Source: Planctomycetota bacterium
GTDB taxonomy: Bacteria; Planctomycetota; E44-bin39
Length of the DNA: 53,595 nucleotides
Direction: 5' to 3'
NCBI GenBank assembly: GCA_004376375.1
Contig: SOJX01000047.1
Location: forward strand, 1 to 53,595
Positions 16,214 through 23,487 of this stretch are shown here, in pieces. The notes below the pieces were generated by a model. The model saw only the letters and a list, made by a program, of their open reading frames with translations. It ran no database searches and was not told the DNA's origin. Position 1 is the stretch's first letter. Each line of letters begins with the position of its first letter. The translations under genes were made by a program, and so were the position numbers.

Positions 16214-16862
16214 GGATATGCTGAGCAATAGATTACGAAACCTCGGCTGCTTTGCGATTATGGTTGTTGTTCTCGTCTTTTTCATCATTGCCACGGCCGG
16301 CTTCCTGCAACGCGCGTATTACGTTCATCCCAAAAGAATAACCGAAGCTCACGACCTGACCGCACTCAGGGCGAAAAAACTGGCCCGGAGAATCTCAGGA
16401 TTTGTTGAAGTCGGCGACCTCGCCGGCGCCGGCGCGGCGCTCAAGCAGGCGCTTGAGAAAAACGGCTGGCTATACGTCGAGCTGAACCTCAGGCCGAGTT
16501 CAATGCCGGCCGAATCTTCCCCGCCTGCGACCGCGGCCAACGCTTCAGAAATCTCCAGGGCTGGTGTTGCCGAAAACGGTTCGATAACAGCCGCTCCTAC
16601 TGCAAAGGAGGATAAAGCTCCGGAAGACCTGCCGCTTGTAAACGCTCTCTCTTACGGTAATGCTTCGGTGCTGCCGCCTTCGAACGAAGAACGGCTGGCG
16701 GCATGGAACGCGGTTTTGAGAACCCCGTCGTTCAGAAGCTCGCATGACATCAACCAGCGGAAAATTTTGACCGTTTCGGTGCTGGTCCGCAAGCTCAAGC
16801 GCAGCCGCCTGCCTCTGCACGGCTTTCTGCTCGTCCGCAGAGAATACAGGAAAACAAAGTAG
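16194..16862 (+). CDS. Single-pass membrane protein, unknown
   Basis: About 222 residues. The start at 16194 overlaps the phosphatase gene; ATG 16218, just after AAGGA, is an alternative. One transmembrane helix near the N-terminus (CFAIMVVVLVFFIIATAGF) is followed by a soluble domain starting QRAYYVHPKRITEAHD. The middle is Ala/Ser/Pro-rich and low in complexity (about 100-140). The C-terminal part, ISQ-like (HDINQRKILTVSVLVRKLKR), is basic. No recognised domain. Coupling to the phosphatase suggests a shared process, such as membrane recruitment or a substrate (inference only). Confidence 0.65.
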   Translation: MAGKVAKDMLSNRLRNLGCFAIMVVVLVFFIIATAGFLQRAYYVHPKRITEAHDLTALRAKKLARRISGFVEVGDLAGAGAALKQALEKNGWLYVELNLRPSSMPAESSPPATAANASEISRAGVAENGSITAAPTAKEDKAPEDLPLVNALSYGNASVLPPSNEERLAAWNAVLRTPSFRSSHDINQRKILTVSVLVRKLKRSRLPLHGFLLVRREYRKTK

Positions 16863-16938
16863 GGATTTGCCTGTCCTTTTTCTCTATTTATATTCAATGT
16901 AAAAGGTTGGTAAAAAGGACCGAGATGTCTTTTTATCC

Positions 16939-16967
16939 TTGTCTATTTCCGGTTGTTTCCGTATAAT
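16939..16967 (+). promoter_or_regulatory. Promoter of the ABC export operon
   Basis: TTGTCT (16939-16944), 17 bp, TATAAT (16962-16967), 85 nt upstream of the adaptor gene. Confidence 0.65.
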
Positions 16968-17052
16968 AAATCACTACAATGGTAGGAATAGAGCAGTAAG
17001 ACAGTAGCATGTAAGAGACTATTGCACCAACTTTCGCATGAGCGGGTAGGAC

Positions 17053-18570
17053 ATGGAAGACCTGAGCAAGCTCAAGTTGTACGATGATGAAGGAGAAAAG
17101 AAAACCGGGAAGCCGGGCCCGGCTAAAAGCGGGGGAAAGGGGCGCGGCTCTTTCGGATTGGCTGCAATTATTGTCGCACTCGTCATCGGGTTTGCCGCCG
17201 GATTCGGCATCAGCTTCCTGGTTCGCTCCGGGGCAGGCGGCGTCGAGGTCAGCACCGACTTTGTCGTCAAGCAGAGCTCGGCGCGGCCGGTCGTCGCGCG
17301 CAAGGAGAGCGGCTGGATAGAGGTGCCGGACGACAGGTACCCGCTCTACATCACCGCGCTCACCACCGGGCGGCTTGAAAAGGTCATGCTCCGAAAGGGC
17401 ATGACTGTGAAGAAAGGCCAGGAAATCGCCCGGGTTTATTCGGATTATCTCAAGAGCGATTTCGACAAGGCGGAAGCCGAGTACGGCAAGGGCAGGTCCA
17501 ATCACGAAAAGCTGAAGAGCGGCTACCGCAAACAGGAAGTCGCCCAGGCCAGGGCGCGCGCCGACAAGGCTTATGCGCTTGTGCTGAAGGCCGAAGCGGC
17601 GCTCAAGAAGTCGGAAGCGGACCTTGTCGAATTGAAACACCAGATGGACCTCGCGAACATAACCTACATCCGCGCGATACCGCTGCTGGACAACGAGGCC
17701 ATATCCGAACAGCGGCTGGACGAACTGAAGTCGCAGTATGAGGAAGCGAAGGCGCGCCACACCGCGTCTGGGGCGTCGACAAAAGCTGCGGCAGCCGATG
17801 TTGACCTTGCGAGGGCGAATCGTGAGGAATCGCTGCACGAATACAAGCTCATGCTGGAAGGCTACCGCAAAGAGGACATCGATATAGCGGCGGCTGAACT
17901 GCTCCGGCTCAAGGCGAAGCGCGACCTGGCGAAACTCCAATATGAAAACCGGGTGATAAAAAGCCCGTGGGATGGGGTAATCCTTCACCAGTTCAAGCAT
18001 GCCGGCGACGTTGTCTCTTATCCGGGCATGAAGGACGGGCCGGGCGGAATTATCGCATCCGTCTATAACCCGAAAGTGCTGCAGGCGAGAATCCAGATTG
18101 ACCTGGAGCGCGTAAAGGACGTCTTCGAGGGCCAGAAAGTCCTTATCACGACGGACGTGGAGGGCTCTTCGGTTACATATGAGGGTAAAGTCGCCCGTTT
18201 CGACCCCGAGGCCGATTATAAGAACAACGTGGTCTGGGTCAAGGTGGACATCAAAAACCCGTCGGAAAGCCTCCATCCCGAGATGGTGTGCAAGGCGCAG
18301 TTCCTTGCGCGCGAGCAGGAAAAAACCGCTGAGGGCAAAGCGAAAGAGCACGTGCTTATCCCACTCGAGGCGGTTGTCGAGCGCGGTTCAAAAACTTTCG
18401 TCTTCACGATTGCCGGCGGCCGCGCCCGCCGCATTTCCGTCGAGTTGGGCGGAACGGTCGGCGGCAAGCGCGTGGTCAAGTCCGGGCTTTCCGGCGGTGA
18501 AGAAGTTATAACCAGCCGACTCACCTCTATAAGCGACGGCACGCCCGTAAGAAAAAGGAGTGGAAGATAA
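17053..18570 (+). CDS. HlyD/MacA-type periplasmic adaptor
   Basis: 505 residues. Cytoplasmic Gly/Lys-rich tail (1-35), one transmembrane helix (about 36-57, GLAAIIVALVIGFAAGFGIS), then a periplasmic membrane-fusion protein. It has half lipoyl motifs GRLEKVMLRKGMTVKKGQEI and VIKSPWDGVILHQF flanking a long alpha-helical coiled-coil hairpin (about 135-300, rich in Ala/Glu/Lys), then a beta-barrel domain and membrane-proximal domain (VLIPLEAVVERGSKTFVF). Adaptors of this type link an inner-membrane ABC transporter to an outer-membrane channel. First gene of a four-gene operon with an ATPase 1 nt downstream and two permeases. No TolC-like gene is in the window. Confidence 0.9.
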   Translation: MEDLSKLKLYDDEGEKKTGKPGPAKSGGKGRGSFGLAAIIVALVIGFAAGFGISFLVRSGAGGVEVSTDFVVKQSSARPVVARKESGWIEVPDDRYPLYITALTTGRLEKVMLRKGMTVKKGQEIARVYSDYLKSDFDKAEAEYGKGRSNHEKLKSGYRKQEVAQARARADKAYALVLKAEAALKKSEADLVELKHQMDLANITYIRAIPLLDNEAISEQRLDELKSQYEEAKARHTASGASTKAAAADVDLARANREESLHEYKLMLEGYRKEDIDIAAAELLRLKAKRDLAKLQYENRVIKSPWDGVILHQFKHAGDVVSYPGMKDGPGGIIASVYNPKVLQARIQIDLERVKDVFEGQKVLITTDVEGSSVTYEGKVARFDPEADYKNNVVWVKVDIKNPSESLHPEMVCKAQFLAREQEKTAEGKAKEHVLIPLEAVVERGSKTFVFTIAGGRARRISVELGGTVGGKRVVKSGLSGGEEVITSRLTSISDGTPVRKRSGR

Positions 18571-18571
18571 C

Positions 18572-19339
18572 ATGGCGCCCGACATGGTTGAAGTTGCGAA
18601 CCTTACGAAGATATACCGCAAGGGAGCGATTGAGATAAAGCCGCTTGAGCATCTGGACCTTACCGTTGCCGAAAGCGATTTTGTCGCCCTCATGGGTCCG
18701 TCGGGAAGCGGCAAGACGACGCTCCTGAACATTATCGCGGGCATCGACGATGCGACGGAGGGCACGGTCGTCGTCGGCGGCGTTAACCTTGCCGAGCTTA
18801 CCGATACCGAGCTTTCCCGCTGGCGCACGAGGAACGTGGGTTATATTTTCCAGCTTTACAACCTCGTGCCCGTGTTGACCGCATACGAGAACGTGGAGCT
18901 TCCGCTCCTGCTGCTGAAGCTTTCCAGGAAGAGGCGCAAAGAGCAGACCGAGACCGCGCTCAAGGCTGCGGGAATCCTCGACCGCCAGGACCATTACCCG
19001 CGCCAGCTCTCCGGCGGGCAGGAGCAGCGCGTCGCCATTGCTCGGGCGATTGTCACCGACCCGAAAATCATTATCGCCGACGAGCCGACCGGCGACCTCG
19101 ACGCCGTCGCCGAGGTCGAGATTATGGAACTCCTGACCGCGCTGAACCGCGAGTTCAAGAAAACGATGGTTATGGTCACGCACGACCCGAAGGCCGCATC
19201 CTACGCGCGCCGGATCGTGCGGCTTGAAAAGGGCGTGCTGGTCGACGACGAGTTGCCGGGTCGGGCGACGCCGGATGAGCAGTCCGGAACCCGCTCCGAA
19301 ACGCACTCACCAAAAGACCAGTCCGTCGGGGCCGTATAA
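18572..19339 (+). CDS. MacB/LolD-type ABC transporter ATP-binding protein
   Basis: 255 residues. The ATG at 18572 is 11 nt after AAGGAG; a GTG at 18560 overlapping the adaptor stop is the alternative. All ABC motifs are present: Walker [11 protein letters not shown]-loop [17 protein letters not shown], signature LSGGQEQR (Glu in place of the usual Gln after LSGGQ), Walker [13 protein letters not shown] and H-loop VTHD. The NLVP...NV Q-loop is typical of the LolD/MacB/FtsE class, which moves substrates from or within the inner membrane instead of importing solutes. The C-terminal 30 residues are polar and variable. Partner of the permeases at 19517 and 20850. Confidence 0.93.
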   Translation: MAPDMVEVANLTKIYRKGAIEIKPLEHLDLTVAESDFVALMGPSGSGKTTLLNIIAGIDDATEGTVVVGGVNLAELTDTELSRWRTRNVGYIFQLYNLVPVLTAYENVELPLLLLKLSRKRRKEQTETALKAAGILDRQDHYPRQLSGGQEQRVAIARAIVTDPKIIIADEPTGDLDAVAEVEIMELLTALNREFKKTMVMVTHDPKAASYARRIVRLEKGVLVDDELPGRATPDEQSGTRSETHSPKDQSVGAV

Positions 19340-19340
19340 C

Positions 19341-19504
19341 GATTGCGGATTTCGGATTGCAGATTTAATATTGTAAATTAAATATTGAGTATTGAATATT
19401 GAGTATTGAGTATTGAGAATTGAGAACTGTAGGAATTATCAATTTTCAATTGGCAATTTGCAATTTTCAATTGAATGACTCGGAACTCGAAACTCGGTAC
19501 TTCC
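19341..19504. repeat. Word-repeat island 3 (TATTGAG / CAATTTTCAATT / ACTCG)
   Basis: Inside the ABC operon, between ATPase and first permease. GATT(G/T)CGGATT words, then five TATTGAG/AATTGAG words (19383-19424), then CAATTTTCAATTGGCAATTT words (19440-19470), then GGAACTCGAAACTCGG (19481-19496). Confidence 0.8.
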
Positions 19505-19516
19505 GGGGAGAAATAA

Positions 19517-20671
19517 ATGCACCGATTTTTACCCTACATATTAAAATCAATGGTTCGCACGCCGGTGCGGACGTGGCTTACTATCGGCATCGTCGCCATG
19601 GCCACGTTCATCTTCGCGTACCTGATGGCCTACGGCGATTCCTGGAACAGGATGCTTGACGCGGCCGGCAGCAACGCGGTGCTGGTCGTCGCCGAAAAGA
19701 ACCAGAGGTGACCGGCCGAGAGCAAGCTTCCTGCGGCCAGGAAAGCTGTGAAACAGATAAAGGAAGTTCCGCACGTCGTCGAGGCCATGCCGGTCAGGAT
19801 CAAGGTAAATACGTGAGCGGGCTCCGGCGGTCTGGTCAAGATCGAAGGCATCGACAAGGATATTTTCCGCACATTCGTCGATATTGAAGTCGATGAAAGC
19901 AAGCTTGCCGATTTCAAGCGGGAAAAGACCGGCGCGCTCATAAGCGAAGAACTTATGGCAAGCGGCAAGTTTCGCTACAAAGTGGGACAGTCCTATCAGC
20001 TCGCGGATTTCAGGGGAGTGACAATCAGGTTTCTCGGGACATTCAGCACCGAGGATTCGGCTTATTCAAACGTCGTCCTCGTCGGCCGCAATTACCTCGA
20101 GGAACTGGACGGCGCCATCGGGGAAGCGAGCCAGATTTACGTGGCCGTGGATACCGTGGAGAACTCGAGGAAAACACAGGATGCGATAAACGCTCTCGTT
20201 CTGCCTTTCCCCCACGAGACAATGGACCAGAAGTCCTATCTCGCCGCCGCCAAAAGCGAGCTCCAGGACGTCATAAAGTTTCAGCGGTTCGTAATGGTGG
20301 TTTCCATCATCGTCATTCTCGTCGGCGTGGCGAACACCATCTCGATGGCGACGCGCGACCGCGTCCGGGAAATCGGTGTTTTGCGCTCGGTCGGCTTCGA
20401 GCGCGGCAGGATTCTCGGAATTGTTCTTATCGAGGCGATGCTGGTCGCCTTCATCGGTGGAGTCATAGGCGCGGCAAGCGCGACCGGCTATCTGTACGTC
20501 GGGAATATCAGCGACGATTACATGATGCTTTCGGTGCCGATGAGGGTGAGCGGTACGGTTTTTCTGATCGCTGCCGTACTCCCCATCTGCCTGGGGATTC
20601 TGGGAGGATTACCGTCCGCTTTTTCGGCGAGCCGTCTGCCGATAGTTAACGCGCTCAGAAGTGCGGAGTAA
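19517..20671 (+). CDS. FtsX/MacB-type ABC permease with two in-frame TGA codons (candidate selenoprotein)
   Basis: 384 codons in one uninterrupted frame except for TGA at 19709-19711 and 19814-19816. Start ATG 19517 (GGGGAG upstream). TM1 about 18-38, a periplasmic domain (about 45-255), then three C-terminal helices (FVMVVSIIVILVGVANTISM, the IGVLRSVGFERGRI coupling segment, LIEAMLVAFIGGVIGAASA, VFLIAAVLPICLGILGG). This is a complete MacB-like permease. The TGAs fall in KNQR-x-PAESKLP and KVNT-x-AGSGG. In related permeases, as I recall them, these positions read (N)RFCP-x2-S-x-LP and NNC-x-(A/T)S, i.e. two conserved cysteines. Codon use and motifs on both sides are intact and no frameshift exists. 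A hairpin with a bulge (19712-19741, CCGGCCG paired with CGGCC-A-GG) follows the first TGA. Alternatives: fresh pseudogene or sequence error. Confidence 0.7.
19712..19741 (+). other. Possible bacterial SECIS-like hairpin after the first in-frame TGA
   Basis: CCGGCCG (19712-19718) can pair with CGGCC-A-GG (19734-19741), closing a 15-nt loop that can pair further. Position right after the UGA suits a bacterial SECIS, but the apical loop geometry does not match the E. coli fdhF element clearly. After the second TGA I see GGTCTG (19829-19834) but no convincing long stem. Confidence 0.3.
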
Positions 20672-20672
20672 A

Positions 20673-20840
20673 GAAGTTTCGAGTTCCGAGTATCGAGTTT
20701 CGAGGGGAGAAAAGATGGGTTTTACATTTGAGAAGTTGAAGGTCTATCAAAAGGCTTTGGATTTTGCTGGATTCGAGTGCCGCGTGAAGAGTGCCGCAAT
20801 TGTATATTACTCGAAACTCGGCACTCGATACTCGATACTG
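20673..20840. repeat. Word-repeat island 4 (TCGAGT words) enclosing a gene remnant
   Basis: Left arm 20678-20705 with TTTCGAGTTCCGAGTATCGAG-type words. Right arm 20812-20838 with the complement words ACTCGAAACTCGG and CACTCGATACTCGATACT. The arms bracket about 105 bp holding the start of a four-helix-bundle gene. Confidence 0.8.
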
Positions 20841-20843
20841 TAG
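20715..20843 (+). pseudogene. Truncated four-helix-bundle (S23/IVP-type) gene remnant
   Basis: ATG 20715 with GGGGAGA upstream opens MGFTFEKLKVYQKALDFAGF, which matches the N-terminus typical of the four-helix-bundle proteins encoded by 23S rRNA intervening sequences and relatives (F-x-FEKL-x-VYQKAL-x-F). After about 19 codons homology ends, and the frame runs into island words until the stop at 20843. A full gene would be about 110-130 codons, so this is a remnant or a captured start. It sits between the two permease genes of the ABC operon. Confidence 0.55.
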
Positions 20844-20849
20844 GTGCCC

Positions 20850-22046
20850 ATGGCTATACCGTTCAAGTACAACTTCAGGAACCTGCTTCGCAGGAAAATC
20901 CGGACAATACTGACCCTGCTGGGCATTGCCCTCGTCGTCTGGATTATGGTTTTCACGCTCGCCTTCGCAAGGGGGCTGAAGGCGAACATGAAGAATAACG
21001 GCGACCCTGACAATATCATAATACTCTCGGCCAAGGCCGGGACGACAATCTGGTTTTCGGCGATATCCCGGAACAACGCGGCTCCACTGAAATACCTCGA
21101 CGGCGTCAAGTCTGTCAGGATACCTGATCCGGAATTCCCCGATGACCGCGAAATGGACGAAGTGATTGAATGCTGGTCGCCGGAAGTGCAGTACATGACC
21201 GAGGTGGACGATGTTCCTTCCAGGCAGCTTATCTCCGTGCACGGCGTGGACCCGGCGAGGGCCTTCCACGTCAATTCCCAGGTGAGAATTACGAAGGGTG
21301 CCGGGCCGTTCGATAATTACTCCATCATTATCGGATCGCTGGTTGCCGCGAAGCTCGGTATTCCGAGGGAGAGGCTCGCAGTAGGCCGCACGCTCCACTT
21401 CAAGGACGCGGAATGGACGATTACCGGCACCTTCACGGCGCCCGGGACCATGATGGACAGCGAAATCTGGTGCCACCACGAAAACATCATGACGCAGTTC
21501 AACCGCAAGGAATTTGCAATGGTGAAGCTGAAGGCCGTAAGCCCGGCATACGTCCCGAAGATCCTTGCCGCAATCAAGAAAAACCGGAGATACCAGGAGC
21601 TTGCGGCTTACCACGAACCTGACTTTTTCAAGGACTACGCCTCCGGCCACAACAAGTTCAGCATAATGGCTATCGTTACCGCCGTTGTCATTGCCGTCGG
21701 CGGTATTTTCACCGGCATAAATACGATGTATACGGCGGTCGTCGGCCGCATCCGTGAAATCGGCATGCTGCAGGTAATCGGCTTTTCCAAGGCGCAAGTC
21801 CTCCTTTCCTTCATTTTCGAGTCGCTGATTATTTCGGCGACCGGGGGCCTTATCGGCTGCCTGGCCGGCCTGGCCTTCAACGGCATTCCGCTCACCCTTA
21901 CGTGGTTTGCCTTCGAACTGAAAGTCGATTTCACAATCCTCGCCATCGGCTTCGCCACCGCGCTCGTCATCGGCGTCGTCGGCGCCTTCTTCCCCGCGCT
22001 CCAGGGTATCCGCATGCGCATGGTCGACGCGATGAGATACAATTAG
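20850..22046 (+). CDS. FtsX/MacB-type ABC permease, second subunit
   Basis: 398 residues. ATG 20850 (AGGTG upstream; a GTG at 20844 is possible). N-terminus MAIPFKYNFRNLLRRKIRTI then TM1 (LTLLGIALVVWIMVFTLAFA), periplasmic MacB-like domain (about 45-265, with SPDN-like DPDNIIILSAKAG and ISVHGVDPARAF), and three C-terminal helices (IMAIVTAVVIAVGGIFTGIN, REIGMLQVIGFSKAQVLLSF, AIGFATALVIGVVGAFFPAL). It is a paralogue of the permease at 19517, and the two probably form a heterodimer with the ATPase. It has no internal TGA and lacks the two Cys/UGA positions, so the asymmetry is built into the pair. Last gene of the operon; an inverted-repeat island follows. Confidence 0.88.
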   Translation: MAIPFKYNFRNLLRRKIRTILTLLGIALVVWIMVFTLAFARGLKANMKNNGDPDNIIILSAKAGTTIWFSAISRNNAAPLKYLDGVKSVRIPDPEFPDDREMDEVIECWSPEVQYMTEVDDVPSRQLISVHGVDPARAFHVNSQVRITKGAGPFDNYSIIIGSLVAAKLGIPRERLAVGRTLHFKDAEWTITGTFTAPGTMMDSEIWCHHENIMTQFNRKEFAMVKLKAVSPAYVPKILAAIKKNRRYQELAAYHEPDFFKDYASGHNKFSIMAIVTAVVIAVGGIFTGINTMYTAVVGRIREIGMLQVIGFSKAQVLLSFIFESLIISATGGLIGCLAGLAFNGIPLTLTWFAFELKVDFTILAIGFATALVIGVVGAFFPALQGIRMRMVDAMRYN

Positions 22047-22200
22047 TCGTTAGTGGTTAGTGGTTAGTCGTTAGTGAAGAGTGAACGGTGATAGATAATA
22101 TAACATTTAGCTGTCGAGCATGCCTAACCACCAACCACAAACCGCCAATCTCCAACCACCAATCACTAATCACTAACCACTAATGACTAACCACTAACAA
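22046..22200. repeat. Word-repeat island 5 (TTAGTGGTTAGT, long inverted arms)
   Basis: Left arm TTAGTCGTTAGTGGTTAGTG-type words (22046-22078). Centre of about 50 bp. Right arm 22121-22196 with CTAACCAC, CCAATCTCCAACCACC, CACTAATCACTAACCAC and GACTAACCACTAAC. It uses the same word as island 1, 16 kb away. Confidence 0.85.
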
Positions 22201-22212
22201 TCTTCTTTATCC

Positions 22213-22241
22213 TTTACACGTCTTTCATGATTATTTATAAT
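22213..22241 (+). promoter_or_regulatory. Promoter of the HDOD-histidine kinase operon
   Basis: TTTACA (22213-22218), 17 bp, TATAAT (22236-22241), about 42 nt before ATG 22283. Confidence 0.7.
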
Positions 22242-22282
22242 GCAGCAAGCCGCATCCCCGATTAAAAGCCGGAGCAATCCTT

Positions 22283-22612
22283 ATGCCTCAGATGCCTATC
22301 GGCGAAGTCCAACCCGGAATGGTGCTTGAGGAGCCGGCCGTCGATTCGCTCGGCCGGGTCCTGCTCGAGGCCGGCGAGACTCTCACTGAAAGATATATCT
22401 CGAAGCTCCAGGCCTTCGGCGTGGGGTGGCTTTCAATCAAGCCGGATGAACCACCGCCGTCGGAGGGCGACGCCCTCCCCAAAATGTCTGCTAAAGAACA
22501 GAAAGAAATCCTGAAAACGCTTGAAACCAAGTTCGCGTACGTTGCCGACGATGTCCGCATGAAGACTTTGTATGAAGTCGTCCGCCCGTATCTGATCGGC
22601 GAAAAGGAATAG
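22283..22612 (+). CDS. Small HD-GYP-associated N-domain-like protein
   Basis: 109 residues; GGAG 8 nt before the ATG. The sequence opens MPIGEVQPGMVLEEPAVDS and continues GRVLLEAGETLTERYISKLQ and FGVGWLSI. This is the small beta-rich module usually found at the N-terminus of HD-GYP cyclic-di-GMP phosphodiesterases (I-x-L-x-PGM-L, GR-LL-x-G-LT). Here it stands alone, with a helical tail, 1 nt before an HDOD gene. It is likely a partner or split-off domain of the HDOD protein. Confidence 0.7.
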   Translation: MPQMPIGEVQPGMVLEEPAVDSLGRVLLEAGETLTERYISKLQAFGVGWLSIKPDEPPPSEGDALPKMSAKEQKEILKTLETKFAYVADDVRMKTLYEVVRPYLIGEKE

Positions 22613-22613
22613 G

Positions 22614-23483
22614 ATGGACCAGCAGTCGCGCCAGATAATGAAAAAGAAAGTCGAGGCCCTCACCGACTTGCCGACGCTTCCCATCGTTGTCCTGAAGTTG
22701 AACGAGATGTTGCGCAACCCGTCGACGAGCGCACAGGATATCGGAGAGCTTCTTCAGCAGGACCTGGTTATTTCCGCCCGTACGCTCAAGCTGGTGAACT
22801 CCGCCTATTACGGTTTTCCACGCAAGATAGCAAGCATTACCCGCGCCATCGTGATTCTGGGTTTTCAGAAGGTCCGCGACCTCGCGCTTACCGTTTCAGT
22901 AATGGATATCTTCAACGGCAGGTCGGATGCGCTTTTCAGCCCCGAGGCTTTCTGGCAACACGCGCTGACGGCCGCGATTGCCACCGAGACCATTGCCGGG
23001 CGTCTGCGGAGCCCGGAGCAGAAGGACGCGTTCATGGGCGGGCTGCTTCACGATATGGGGCGTTTCCTGCTCGCGCGGAACTTCAGCCATGATTACGCCA
23101 AGGCGGTCCGTCACATGCAGGAGAACGGGTGCCCGCTTGTCGAGGCAGAACGCGCGGCGCTGGGTTTCGATCACGGCCTTGTGGGCGAGTGGCTGACCGA
23201 AAAGTGGAAGTTTCCCTCCAAGCTCGTAAGGGCCATTCGCTATCATCATTCCCCCGACGTCGCCAAGGAAGACACCGGCTACGTGTATCTCGTCCACGCC
23301 GGTGACGTTATCGCCCGCGCCGTCGACGTCGGCGTGGAAGGCGCAAACCCGATCTCGCCGTTCAGCCGCAAGGTGTGGAAGCACTTCAACATTAACAGGG
23401 TCAAGCTCGATTCAATTATTCGCGATGTTTTAGGCGGGCTCCGCACCGCGCAGGATTTCTTCGACCTGATTCCGAAACGATAA
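22614..23483 (+). CDS. HDOD-domain signalling protein
   Basis: 289 residues; ATG 22614 overlaps GGATG right after the previous stop. Classic HDOD features: LPTLPIVVLKLNEMLRNPST, the I-x-QDLVISARTLKLVNSAYYG helix, RAIVILGFQKVRDLALTVSV, GLLHDMGRFLLARNF and HHSPD. HDOD proteins are HD-superfamily relatives without reliable hydrolase activity that relay signals, often with kinases and c-di-GMP proteins. H-D of the LLHDMG motif is present, so residual HD-type metal binding is possible. It is tightly packed between the DUF-like module and the histidine kinase (4 nt), so the three form a signalling operon. Confidence 0.88.
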   Translation: MDQQSRQIMKKKVEALTDLPTLPIVVLKLNEMLRNPSTSAQDIGELLQQDLVISARTLKLVNSAYYGFPRKIASITRAIVILGFQKVRDLALTVSVMDIFNGRSDALFSPEAFWQHALTAAIATETIAGRLRSPEQKDAFMGGLLHDMGRFLLARNFSHDYAKAVRHMQENGCPLVEAERAALGFDHGLVGEWLTEKWKFPSKLVRAIRYHHSPDVAKEDTGYVYLVHAGDVIARAVDVGVEGANPISPFSRKVWKHFNINRVKLDSIIRDVLGGLRTAQDFFDLIPKR

Positions 23484-23487
23484 CGCC

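Noticed and set aside
16933..18351. 472-codon minus-strand open frame opposite the adaptor gene
   Set aside because: It is an antisense shadow of a convincing HlyD/MacA protein; composition is random-like and it has no domain or SD.
19517..20671. Reading TGA as Trp or Gly genome-wide
   Set aside because: Several genes here end cleanly at TGA (28184, 33218, 48605, 46601), so a changed code does not fit; selenocysteine or a lesion is the better choice.
20661..20843. A 60-residue intact protein
   Set aside because: Only about 19 codons match the four-helix-bundle start; the remaining codons are repeat words.
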